Shown one piece after another: positions 1 through 10,800 of a stretch of 64,000 nucleotides of DNA (positions are counted from its first letter, which is position 1; each line of letters opens with the position of its first letter). The DNA is from Lamellibrachia satsuma. Its lineage: Eukaryota; Annelida; Polychaeta; Sabellida; Siboglinidae. The translations under genes and the position numbers were made by a program. The notes under the pieces were generated by a model. That model ran no database searches, was not told where the DNA came from, and worked only from the letters and a program-made list of their open reading frames with translations. The stretch covers positions 972,501-1,036,500 of the forward strand of contig BSQZ01000109.1 in NCBI GenBank assembly GCA_033239005.1. The letters are read 5' to 3'.

Positions 1-359
1 ATCAACATGTGAAAATACCAATAATTGCGGTATAAATGCACTATGTTTTTTACACATTATTTTTTCAGTAAACAATTATTTACATAATAATACTAATGCA
101 GTTCTATTGAAAATTAACAGGGTGATGCTACTTCATAATTTCTTTGATCCTATAATTTTTTGTTCATATTTTAATATTATTTGTTCATGTTTTTTATACA
201 ATAATAGAAAAATCATTGCAACATCATGAAAAATGTACCAACAAAAATATTTATACCAATAAATTTACTAAATTGTATATTCATAATCCTTTCAATACAA
301 CTACAAGTGCAGAAACAAGAGAAAAACATTACTGTGTTGAAAACATACGCAGCGTAAAT
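1..359. other. AT-rich DNA, nothing recognised
   Basis: I see AT-rich sequence with no coding similarity or repeat structure that I can name. The Tc1-type fragment begins just beyond it. Confidence 0.6.
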
Positions 360-495
360 TTAAAATTGTGTGTGATGACCCTGTGCCTTGATAACAGCGG
401 AGCATCTGGAATGTATCAAGACCTGGATAGTGTCAGCAGGAATTGCTCCCCATGCTTCACTCAGTAACTGCCACAGGGCATCCAGTGAACTTGGC
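360..495 (-). pseudogene. Tc1/mariner-type transposase, C-terminal fragment
   Basis: Reading the minus strand gives about 43 residues ending at a TAA (360-362). They include LDALWQLLSEAWGAIP, then DTIQVLIHS, and end near VIKAQGHHTQF. This is the typical C-terminal helix of Tc1-like DDE transposases (pattern L..LW..L...W..IP..TI..L..S...R...VI.A.G..T.Y). Tc1 transposases cut and paste their element in the nucleus using an RNase H-fold core; only the tail after the core is visible here. The catalytic residues and terminal inverted repeats are not seen. Sequence on the 5' side (about 495-640) is not in the same frame and may belong to something else. It is a dead remnant. Confidence 0.7.
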
Positions 496-639
496 TTTTT
501 ACCCTGTACCCTTCTGTATAGCCCTCTATGCAGATGGCGCTGCCTTCTGATCTCATTCCGAGGAACAGCTGCAGTCTATCATAGACAGTTTTTCCAATAC
601 TTGCTCCAACGTTTGGCCTCAAAATCAGTGTCAAAAAAA

Positions 640-2150
640 CTGTCACCGTGAGCCACGGGACTCAAGCAGCCAAGATCACTCTCAATGATGAAACACTCGA
701 AACCGTGGAGAACTTCTCATACTTAGGCTCCATCATGTCCAACAATTTCATGCTTGACAAGGAACTTAACACACAACTAGGTAAAGCTGCATCATCCTTT
801 GGAAGATTCTCAAAAAGAGTTTGGTCCAATAAGAGCCTGACACTACATACAAAACTGAAAGTGTATCAGAGACCTGGACTACCTATCATAAACAGGAACT
901 GAAATTAAACAGTTTCCACCTACGCTTCCTACGTACTATCCATGGTGTGAAATGGCAAGACAAAATTACCAACCTGGAAATCCTACAACGCTACAACTCA
1001 ACTCCACTAAGCAGCATTCTAAAACAGAGACAGTTACGTTGGCTTGGTCACGTACACCGTATGCCCATTGACTGCCTTCCTTGGTCACGTACACCGTATG
1101 CCCATTGACTGCCTTCCTTGGTCACGTACACCGTATGCCCATTGACTGCCTTCCTTGGTCACGTACACCATATGCCCATTGACCGCCTTCCTTGGTCACG
1201 TACACCGTATGCCCATTGACTGCCTTCCTTGGTCACGTACACCGTATGCCCATTGACTGCCTTCCTTGGTCACGTACACCGTATGCCCATTGACTGCCTT
1301 CCTTGGTCACGTACACCGTATGCCCATTGACTGCCTTCCTTGGTCACGTACACCATATGCCCATTAACCGCCTTCCTTGGTCACGTACACGGTATGCCCA
1401 TTGACTGCCTTCCTTGGTCACATACACCGTATGCCCATTGACTGGCTTCCTTGGTCACGTACACCGTATGCCCATTGACCGCCTTCCTTGGTCACGTACA
1501 CCGTATGCCCATTGACCGCCTTCCTTGGTCACGTACACTATATGCCCATTGACTGCCTTCCTTGGTCACGTACACCGTATGCCCATTGACTGCCTTCCTT
1601 GGTCATGTACACTGTATGCCCATTGACCGCCTTCCTTGGTCACGTACACCGTATGCCCATTGACCGCCTTCCTTGGTCACGTACACCGTATGCCCATTGA
1701 CCGCCTTCCTTGGTCACGTACACCGTATGCCCATTGACCGCCTTCCTTGGTCACGTACACCGTATGCCCATTAACTGCCTTCCTTTGTCACGTACACGGT
1801 ATGCCCATTGACTGGCTTCCTTGGTCACGTACACGGTATGCCCATTGACCGCCTTCCTTGGTCACGTACACCGTATGCCCATTGACTGGTTCCTTGGTCA
1901 CGTACACGGTATGCCCATTGACTGGCTTCCTTGGTCACGTACACCGTATGCCCATTGACTGCCTTCCTTGGTCACGTACACCGTATGCCCATTGACTGCC
2001 TTCCTTGGTCACGTACACCGTATGCCCATTGACTGCCTTCCTTGGTCACATACACCGTATGCCCATTGACCGCCTTCCTTGGTCATGTACATCGTATGCC
2101 CATTGACCGCCTTCCTAAACAAATTATGTATGGGGAGTTAACTAGAGGCA
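640..2150 (+). mobile_element. RTE-like LINE ORF2 remnant, C-terminal part, interrupted by a 37-bp minisatellite
   Basis: The plus strand reads like the C-terminal part of an RTE-like LINE ORF2. It carries ENFSYLGSIMSNNF, then GKAASSFGRFSKRVW, then, in another frame after a short deletion near 870, HLRFLRTIHGVKWQDKI and KQRQLRWLGHVHRMP. LRWLGHV is the usual RTE-type ORF2 signature. After LGHVHRMPIDCLP the sequence becomes a tandem array (about 1,054-2,115), and then the same protein resumes as RLPKQIMYGELTRGN (about 2,108-2,150). The endonuclease and the RT core with its catalytic aspartates are absent, so the copy is 5'-truncated and dead. It meets a second LINE of opposite orientation tail to tail at about 2,150. 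Confidence 0.8.
1054..2115 (+). repeat. 37-bp minisatellite, about 29 copies, derived from LINE ORF2 codons
   Basis: The unit begins TTGGTCACGTACACCGTATG and is 37 bp long. One unit encodes LGHVHRMPIDCLP in the LINE frame. Because 37 is not a multiple of 3, each copy shifts the frame, so the array has no long ORF. Copies differ mainly at a few positions (ACTGCC, ACCGCC or ACTGGC; ACCGTA, ACGGTA or ACCATA). LINE coding sequence is present on both sides, so the array grew inside the LINE. Confidence 0.92.
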
Positions 2151-2797
2151 ACAGTTTGGTTTAGGGCTATATTGGATGCATCATTGCTATCTTGCCGTCT
2201 TACATGGCCATACCAGTGCAGTCTTCGCTTCATCAGGTGTGATGGCAGGTCAAGTACTCCGGCTTTCTTCCTTATAGACATGTTAGTCTGGTGTTCTGTG
2301 AGACTAACACCCTGAATCCAACGCAGCCTATACATCTCTGTCTTACTGAGTGGCTGTTCATTCTTCCTCTTAAGTGTCCAACACTATCTGACATAACATA
2401 GGGTGGGTTTGATGGCAGTCATATATAGCTGATATTTGAGCTTCAATGGTACATTCTTGTTGCACACTACTCCTGTGAGTTCTGTCTCAACACCACCTTC
2501 CGCATCGATGATTGAGCCCAGGTATTTGAATTTGGAGACAGTTGGTAGCTCCTGTTGTCCATTGTTAGTCTGCACTCGGATGCCAAAGTTGCCAAGTTCT
2601 GTTTCTGCCGACTCTCAGACCCCGGCTCTCCATCGCATTCCTCCTCACCTCCAGTTGTTGCTCAGCCTCTTCTTTCGTTTCTTCACACAGCACTAAGTCA
2701 TCAGCAAACAGCATAGCTTGGGGTGGGGTTGTGGTGATGTTCTCTGCTATCAGATCCATAATAATAATGAACAGCGGTGGGCTAAGAGCTGAGCCGT

Positions 2798-3860
2798 GAT
2801 GTAGGCCTCAAAGCTGGCTCACAGCAGTCTTACAATCTGATGTAGGCCTCAAAGCTGGCTCACAGCAGTCTTACAATCTGATGTAGGCCTCAAAGCTGGC
2901 TCACAGCAGTCTTACAATCTGATGTAGGCCTCAAAGCTGGCTCACAGCAGTCTTACAATCTGATGTAGGCCTCAAAGCTGGCTCACAGCAGTCTTACAAT
3001 CTGATGTAGGCCTCAAAGCTGGCTCACAGAGTCTTACAATCTGATGTAGGCCTCAAAGCTGGCTCACAGCAGTCTTACAATCTGATGTAGGCCTCAAAGC
3101 TGGCTCACAGCAGTCTTACAATCTGATGTAGGCCTCAAAGCTGGCTCACAGCAGTCTTACAATCTGATGTAGGCCTCAAAGCTGGCTCACAGAGTCTTAC
3201 AATCTGATGTAAGCCTCAAAGCTGGCTCACAGCAGTCTTACAATCTGATGTAGGCCTCAAAGCTGGCTCACAGCAGTCTTACAATCTGATGTAGGCCTCA
3301 AAGCTGGCTCACAGCAGTCTTACAATCTGATGTAGGCCTCAAAGCTGGCTCACAGAGTCTTACAATCTGATGTAGGCCTCAAAGCTGGCTCACAGCAGTC
3401 TTACAATCTGATGTAGGCCTCAAAGCTGGCTCACAGCAGTCTTACAATCTGATGTAGGCCTCAAAGCTGGCTCACAGCAGTCTTACAATCTGATGTAGGC
3501 CTCAAAGCTGGCTCACAGCAGTCTTACAATCTGATGTAGGCCTCAAAGCTGGCTCACAGCAGTCTTACAATCTGATGTAGGCCTCAAAGCTGGCTCACAG
3601 CAGTCTTACAATCTGATGTAGGCCTCAAAGCTGGCTCACAGCAGTCTTACAATCTGATGTAGGCCTCAAAGCTGGCTCACAGCAGTCTTACAATCTGATG
3701 TAGGCCTCAAAGCTGGCTCACAGCAGTCTTACAATCTGATGTAGGCCTCAAAGCTGGCTCACAGCAGTCTTACAATCTGATGTAGGCCTCAAAGCTGGCT
3801 CACAGCAGTCTTACAATCTGATGTAGGCCTCAAAGCTGGCTCACAGCAATCTTACAATCT
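2798..3860 (-). repeat. 41-bp minisatellite, about 26 copies, from LINE RT codons
   Basis: The plus-strand unit starts GATGTAGGCCTCAAAGCTGG; a few copies are 2 bp shorter. On the minus strand it encodes KTAVSQL, a TGA, then GLHQ. This corresponds to the RT stretch between motif A and the GLHxGSALSP block. The intact neighbours DCKIAVSQL (high-coordinate side) and GLHHGSALSPPLF (low-coordinate side) flank the array. Copies are very uniform, which suggests recent expansion or homogenisation. Confidence 0.92.
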
Positions 3861-3924
3861 GTATTCATATTCTGGATGGCTTTTACGTGCACTTCCTCTA
3901 CTAATTTTTTCTCAATGCCCGCCA

Positions 3925-4195
3925 GATCAACTCTCTGGTTACTCTGTTGTATGCCTTCTCCAGATCAACTCGCTGGTTACTCTGTTGTATGCCTTCTCCA
4001 GATCAACTCTCTGGTTACTCTGTTGTATGCCTTCTCCAGATCAACTCTCTGGTTACTCTGTTGTATGCCTTCTCCAGATCAACTCTCTGGTTACTCTGTT
4101 GTATGCCTTCTCCAGATCAACTCTCTGGTTACTCTGTTGTATGCCTTCTCCAGATCAACTCTCTGGTTACTCTGTTGTATGCCTTCTCCAGATCT
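3925..4195 (-). repeat. 38-bp minisatellite, 7 copies, from RT motif A codons
   Basis: The unit begins GATCAACTCTCTGGTTACTC on the plus strand and is 38 bp. On the minus strand one unit encodes LEKAYNRVTRELIW, the RT motif A segment containing the first catalytic aspartate. ELIWRALRKK continues the LINE on one side and HLVFVDLEKAYN on the other. Confidence 0.92.
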
Positions 4196-4624
4196 ACAAA
4201 CACCAGATGAAGTTCTTTCTGCTTCTCCAGGTACTTTTCTTGCGTGATCCAAAGAGTACAGGTGGGTTCTATTGTAGATTTGCCTGGTTGAAATCCGTAT
4301 TGTCTACTGCTGATGTCTGCTGTCTCCCTCAATCTGTTTTCCACCACTCTTTCATACAATTTCCTGCTTGGCACATGACCTTAAAGCCTATGTAGTCATT
4401 GCATTCCATGGCGCTTCCTTTCGCTTTGAAGATGGGTGTTATGGTATTCCCTCCTGAAAGGCTTTGTTCATGGTTTGGCATAATGTGTCCAGAGATTATC
4501 TACAATCCTCAAGGTCGCCGTTAGAATATCGTCTGGTCCGCGTGACTTGTTGTTCTTCGTGTCCCGCAGCTGTTTCTAGATTTCTTTGAAGCTAATTTCT
4601 GGAACTGGGCCCTCCACGACTAGT

Positions 4625-4879
4625 GTTGGTTCAATGGGCTCCTGTTGGTTCTATACATTCAACAGCTGGTGGAAGTATCATCTCCATGTCTCACTGATCT
4701 CAGGCAGGTGTTGGTTCAATGGGCTCCTGTTGGTTCTATACATTCAACAGCTGGTGGAAGTATCATCTCCATGTCTCACTGATCTCAGGCAGGTGTTGGT
4801 TCAATGGGCTCCTGCTGGTTCTATACATTCAACAGCTGGTGGAAGTATCGTCTCCATGTCTCACTGATCTCACGCAGGT
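4625..4879 (-). repeat. 85-bp tandem repeat, 3 copies, within LINE ORF2
   Basis: Three near-identical 85-bp units start at about 4,625, 4,710 and 4,795. On the minus strand each reads roughly EISETWR, YFHQLLNV and NQQEPIEP. This matches the linker found before the RT domain of RTE-like LINEs (pattern W..YF..LLN..NP). It is the third array within one LINE copy. Confidence 0.88.
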
Positions 4880-4930
4880 TTGTTTGTTGGTATCCATGAT
4901 GTAGATGTCGTCTCCTATGTCCACTGTCCT

Positions 4931-5125
4931 AAAACACTGTTTACACTAATGATGAATACAAAACAGGCTTTACGATGTTAAAAGTGATGTGTGTTCAGCA
5001 CAACATTGAAAATATACCATTTTTACATCAACCATGCATAAAAATTGTAAATGCAGGTTTTTTTCCTAAATGTCTATTTCATCTGCATGTGCTTTTGGGC
5101 ATAATAGGCACTAGGTGGCAGCACT
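4931..5125. other. Unassigned spacer between LINE and gypsy remnants
   Basis: AT-rich sequence with no coding similarity that I recognise. It may be a degraded part of either neighbouring element. Confidence 0.5.
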
Positions 5126-5175
5126 GCATTCATCCACCAGGTCGTAACTTTGAGAGGCCACTAGATAAGGAGCTA

Positions 5176-7165
5176 TGTGCAGTGTAGGGCATCACCAACA
5201 GTCGCATGACTCCCTATCACCCTCAGGGGAATGTGCAGTGTAGGGCATCACCAACAGTCGCATGACTCCCTATCACCCTCAGGGGAATGTGCAGTGTACG
5301 GCATCACCAACAGTCGCACGACTCCCTATCACCCTCAGGGGAATGTGCAGTGTAGGGCATCACCAACAGTCGCACGACTCCCTATCATCCTCAGGGGAAT
5401 GTGCAGTGTAGGGCATCACCAACAGTCGCATGACTCCCTATCATCCTCAGGGGAATGTGCAGTGTAGGGCATCACCAACAGTTGCACGACTCCCTATCAT
5501 CCTCAGGGGAATGTGCAGTGTAGGGCATCACCAACAGTCGCACGACTCCCTATCATCCTCAGGGGAATGTGCAGTGTAGGGCATCACCAACAGTCGCATG
5601 ACTCCCTATCATCCTCAGGGGAATGTGCAGTGTACGGCATCACCAACAGTCGCATGACTCCCTATCATCCTCAGGGGAATGTGCAGTGTAGGGCATCACC
5701 AACAGTCGCATGACTCCCTATCATCCTCAGGGGAATGTGCAATGTACGGCATCACCAACAGTCGCACGACTCCCTATCATCCTCAGGGGAATGTGCAGTG
5801 TAGGGCATCACCAACAGTCGCACGACTCCCTATCATCCTCAGGGAATGTGCAGTGTAGGGCATCACCAACAGTCGCATGACTCCCTATCATCCTCAGGGA
5901 ATGTGCAGTGTAGGGCATCACCAACAGTCGCACGACTCCCTATCATCCTCAGGGAATGTGCAGTGTAGGGCATCACCAACAGTCGCACGACTCCCTATCA
6001 TCCTCAGGGAATGTGCAGTGTACGGCATCACCAACAGTTGCACGACTCCCTATCATCCTCAGGGAATGTGCAGTGTAGGGCATCACCAACAGTCGCACGA
6101 CTCCCTATCATCCTCAGGGGAATGTGCAGTGTAGGGCATCACCAACAGTCGCATGACTCCCTATCATCCTCAGGGGAATGTGCAGTGTACGGCATCACCA
6201 ACAGTCGCATGACTCCCTATCATCCTCAGGGGAATGTGCAGTGTAGGGCATCACCAACAGTCGCATGACTCCCTATCATCCTCAGGGGAATGTGCAGCGT
6301 ACGGCATCACCAACAGTCGCAAGATTCCCTATCATCCTCAGGGGAATATACGGCATCACCAACAGTCGCACGACTCCCTATCATCCTCAGAGGAATGTGC
6401 AGTGTAGGGCATCACCAACAGTCGCATGACTCCCTATCATCCTCAGGGGAATGTGCAGTGTACGGCATCACCAACAGTCGCATGACTCCCTATCATCCTC
6501 AGGGGAATGTGCAGTGTAGGGCATCACCAACAGTCGCATGACTCCCTATCATCCTCAGGGGAATGTGCAGTGTAGGCATCACCAACAGTCGCATGACTCC
6601 CTATCATCCTCAGGGGAATGTGCAGTGTAGGGCATCACCAACAGTCGCATGACTCCCTATCATCCTCAGGGGAATGTGCAGTGTAGGGCATCACCAACAG
6701 TCGCATGACTCCCTATCATTCTCAGGGGAATGTGCAGTGTACGGCATCACCAACAGTCGCATGACTCCCTATCATCCTCAGGGGAATGTGCAGTGTATGG
6801 CATCACCAACAGTCGCATGACTCCCTATCATCCTCAGGGGAATGTGCAGTGTAGGGCATCACCAACAGTCGCATGACTCCCTATCATCCTCAGGGGAATG
6901 TGCAGTGTACGGCATCACCAACAGTCGCAAGATTCCCTATCATCCTCAGGGGAATATACGGCATCACCAACAGTCGCACGACTCCCTATCATCCTCAGAG
7001 GAATGTGCAGTGTATGGCATCACCAAGTCGTATGACTCCCTATCATCCTCTGGGAAATGTAGAGCATCACCAAGAGTCACACGGCTCCCTATCATCCTCA
7101 GGGAAATGTGCCGTGTACGGCATCACCAACAGTAGCACGACTCCCCACCATCCTCAGGTGAATGC
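5176..7165 (+). repeat. 56-bp minisatellite, about 35 copies, from gypsy integrase codons
   Basis: The unit contains TGACTCCCTATCATCCTCAG and is about 56 bp, with some 55-bp copies and some shorter ones (about 6,340-6,360 and 7,020-7,080). One unit encodes YGITNSRTTPYHPQGNVQC in one frame; the frame drifts along the array. The terminal copies on both sides still read as integrase and lead into non-amplified integrase sequence. Copies near the right edge (7,010-7,165) are the most diverged, as expected if the ends homogenise less. Confidence 0.92.
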
Positions 7166-7233
7166 TCAGACACTGTGGTTCAATCAAACACTACATAATT
7201 AACTGAGAACTTTGTCAAACACACAGAAGAAAC

Positions 7234-7645
7234 AGTGGCCAGAACATCTCCCAGAGCTGGCATACAGCTATAATTGTACACAAGGAGCAATGGCCAGAAC
7301 ACCTCCCACAGCTGGCATACAGTTATAATTGTACACAAGTAGCAGTGGCCAGAACACCTCCCAGAGCTGGCATACAGCTATAATTGTACACAAGTAGCAG
7401 TGGCCAGAACACCTCCCAGAGCTGGCATACAGCTATAATTGTACACAAGGAGCAATGGCCAGAACACCTCCCACAGCTGGCATACAGCTATAATTGTACA
7501 CAAGTAGCAGTGGCCAGAACACCTCCCAGAGCTGGCATACAGCTATAATTGTACACAAGTAGCAGTGGCCAGAACACCTCCCAGAGCTGGCGTACAGCTA
7601 TAATTGTACACAAGGAGCAGTGGCCAGAACACCTCCCAGAGGAGG
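7234..7645 (+). repeat. 55-bp minisatellite, about 7.5 copies, from gypsy integrase codons
   Basis: The unit starts GTGGCCAGAACACCTCCCAG and is about 55 bp. It encodes QWPEHLPELAYSYNCTQ, the integrase segment about 25 codons after the one amplified in the previous array. Copies alternate in small variants (GTAGCAG or GGAGCAA). The last copy is truncated where LINE 3' sequence begins. Confidence 0.92.
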
Positions 7646-7775
7646 GCGGGTTACACATAGATTAAAATTGTTGGACGCTCGATAAGCCAGTGGCTTCCTA
7701 GTCCACTTGTCATCTAGGCCTTTGCCTTGGATGACACTCTTGTTAAATCTTATTTTTTATTAAATCTCTTTAATT
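7646..7775 (+). mobile_element. CR1-like LINE, extreme 3' end (5'-truncated copy)
   Basis: From GAGGGCGGGTTACACATAG to CTTGTTAAATCTT this matches the final codons, 3' UTR and tail of the CR1-like LINEs seen at 13.3, 29 and 31 kb. Only about 125 bp remain. The tail motif TCTTGTTAAA is the family's 3' signature. Confidence 0.8.
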
Positions 7776-7879
7776 TTGTCTTCTTAATTCCTGATTTATG
7801 AAGTGTACCTCCTGGGGGACTCCAATCAACCACTGTCGAGCGTGACTCATTATGTGCGCTGTTTTCATAAATCGACTCT

Positions 7880-10800
7880 GTAACAACTTGCCTCTGTATA
7901 CAACTAGCCCCGGTCTCCCCTACTTCCTCCTCACATCCGTATCTGTATACAACTAGCCCCAGTCTCTCCTACTTCCTCCTCACATCTATATCTGTGTACA
8001 ACTAGCCCCAGTCTCCCCTATTTCCTCCTCACATCCATATCTGTCTACAACTTGCGCCAGACTTCCCTACATCCTCCTCACATCCATATCTGTCTACAAC
8101 TAGCCCCAATCTCCCCTACTTCCTCCTCACATCCAAATCTGTATACAACTACCCCAGTCTCTCCTACTTCCTCCTCACATCCATATCTGTGTACAACTAG
8201 CCCCAGTCTCCCCTACTTCCTCCTCACATCCATATCTGTATACAACTAGCCCCATTCTCTCCTACTTCCTCCTCACATCCATATATGTATACAACTAGCC
8301 CCAGTCTCTCCTACTTCCTCCTCACATCCATATCTGTGTACAACTAGCCCCAGTCTCCCCTACTTCCTCCTCACATCTGTATCTGTATACAACTAGCCCC
8401 AGTCTCTCCTACTTCCTCCTCACATCCATATCTGTCTACAACTAGCCCCAGTCTCCCCTTCTTCCTCCTCACATCCATATCTGTGTACAACTAGTCCCAG
8501 TCTCCCCTACTTCCTCCTCACATCCATATCTATATACAACTAGCCCCAATCTCCCCTACTTCCTCCTCACATCCATATATGTGTACAACTAGCCACAGTC
8601 TCCCCTACTTCCTCCTCACATCCATATCTGTATACAACTAGCCCCGGTCTCCCCTACTTCCACCTCACATCCATATCTGTATACAACTAGCCCCAATCTC
8701 CCCTACTTCCTCCTCAAATCCATATATGTGTACAACTAGCCCCAGTCTCTCCTACTTCCACCTCACATCCATATCTGTGTATAACTAGCCCCAGTCTCCC
8801 CTATTTCCTCCTCACATCCATATCTGTATAAAACTAGCCCCAGTCTCCCCTACTTCCTCCTCACATCCATATCTGTCTACAACTAGCCCCAGTCTCCCCT
8901 ACTTCCTCCTGACATCCATATCTGTTTACAAATAACCCCAGTCTCCCCTACTTCCTCCACACATCCATATCTGTCTACAACTAGCCCCAGTCTCCCCTAC
9001 TTCCTCCTGACATCCATATCTGTTTACAAATAACCCCAGTCTCCCCTACTTCCTCCTCACATCCATATCTGTATAAAACTAGCCCCAGTCTCCCCTACTT
9101 CCTCCTCACATCCATATCTGTATAAAACTAGCCCCAGTCTCCCCTACTTCCTCCTCACATCCATATCTGTATACAACTAACCCCAGTCTCTCCAACTTCC
9201 TCCTCACATCCATATCTGTATACAATTAGCCACAGTCTCTCCTACTTCCTCCTCACATCCATATATGTGTACAACTAGCCCCAGTCTCCCCTACTTCCTC
9301 CTCACATCTATATCTGTATACAACTAGCCCCAGTCTCCCCTACTTCCTTCTCACATACATATCTGTAATAAAAATTCTGTATACAACTAGCCCCAGTCTC
9401 CCCTACTTCCTCCTCACATCCATATCTGTGTACAAATAGCCCCAGTCTCTCCTACTTCTTCCTCATATCCATATATGTGTACAACGAGCCCCAGTCTCTC
9501 TTACTTCCTTCTCACATCCATACATGTTTACAACTAACCCCAGTCTCCCCTACTTCCTCCTCACATCCATATCTGTGTACAACTAGCCCCAGTCTCTCCA
9601 ACTTCCTCCTCACATCCATATATGTGTACAACTAGCCCCAATCTCCCCTACTTCCTTCTCATATCCATATATGTGTACAACTAGCCCCAATCTCCCCTAC
9701 TTCCTCCTCACATCCATATCTGTATACAACTAGCCCCAGTCTCTCCTACTTCCTTCTCATATCCATATATGTGTACAATTAGCCCCAGTCTCCCCTACTT
9801 CCTCCTCACATCCATATATGTGTACAATTAGCCCCAGTCTCTCCTACTTCCTCCTCACATCCATATATGTGTACAACTAGCCCCAGTCTCTCCTACTTCC
9901 TCCTCACATCCATATCTGTATACAACTAGCCCCAGTCTCTCCTACTTCCTCCTCACATCCATATCTGTATACAACAAGCCCCAGTCTCTCCTACTTCTTC
10001 CTCACATCCATATCTGTCTACAACTAGCCCCAGTCTCTCCTACTTCCTCCTCACATCCATATCTGTCTACAACTAGCCCCAGTCTCCCCTACTTCCTCCT
10101 CACATCCATATCTGTGTACAACTCGCCCCAGTCTCTCCTACTTCCTCCTCACATCCATATCTGTGTACAACTAGCCCCAGTCTCTCCTACTTCCTCCTCA
10201 CATCCATATCTGTGTACAACTAGCCCCAGTCTCTCCTACTTCCTCCTCACATCCATATCTGTGTACAACTAGCCCCAGTCTCTCCTACTTCCTCCTCACA
10301 TCCATATCTGTATACAACTAGCCCCAGTCTCCCCTACTTCTTCCTCACATCCATATCTGTCTACAACTAGCCCCAGTCTCTCCTACTTCCTCCTCACATC
10401 CATATCTGTATACAACTAGCCCCAGTCTCCCCTACTTCCTCCTCACATCCATATCTGTGTACAACTCGCCCCAGTCTCTCCTACTTCCTCCTCACATCCA
10501 TATCTGTGTACAACTAGCCCCAGTCTCTCCTACTTCCTCCTCACATCCATATCTGTATACAACTAGCCCCAGTCTCTCCTACTTTCTCCTCACATCCATA
10601 TCTGTATACAACTAGCCCCAGTCTCCCCTACTTCCTCCTCACATCTATATCTGTGTACAACTAGCCCCAGTCTCTCCTACTTCCTCCTCACATCCATATC
10701 TGTGTACAACTAGCCCCAGTCTCTCCTACTTCCTCCTCACATCCATATCTGTGTACAACTAGCCCCAGTCTCTCCTACTTCCTCCTCACATCCATATCTG

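Larger units (their letters stand above)
2138..4930 (-). mobile_element. RTE-like LINE ORF2 remnant with RT domain, containing three internal tandem arrays
   Basis: Read from high to low coordinate, the minus strand shows a pre-RT segment (DTKNNKSRGPDDI near 4,520-4,570), RT motif A (FVDLEKAYNRVTREL, whose D is the first catalytic aspartate), WRALRKKLVEEVHVKAIQNM, GLHHGSALSPPLFI, and motif C (AMLFADDLVLCEET, the catalytic DD). The C-terminal part follows (FKYLGSIIDAEGG, then LRWIQGVSLTEH and LHWYGHVRRQD). ORF2 proteins of this type nick target DNA and copy their own RNA; the endonuclease domain is missing here. Three arrays (85, 38 and 41 bp) interrupt it at 4,625, 3,925 and 2,798, together with frameshifts, so it cannot be functional. 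Order and spacing otherwise follow the usual ORF2 plan. Confidence 0.82.
5126..7645 (+). mobile_element. Ty3/gypsy integrase remnant carrying two minisatellites
   Basis: The plus strand reads IHPPGRNFERPLDKELCAV, then YGITNSRTTPYHPQGN, then FNQTLHN, then KKQWPEHLPELAYSYNCTQ. These blocks, in this order, form the C-terminal half of the integrase catalytic core of Ty3/gypsy elements (usual patterns D.GRNF, LC..GI..SRTTPYHPQGNG, RFN.TL, W...LPEL..AYN.T). Integrase inserts the reverse-transcribed element into chromosomal DNA. The second aspartate, normally just before GRNF, is replaced by proline here, and an in-frame stop follows FNQTLHN. Two blocks have each been amplified into an array. The right side is cut by the 3' end of a CR1-like LINE. 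Confidence 0.82.
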
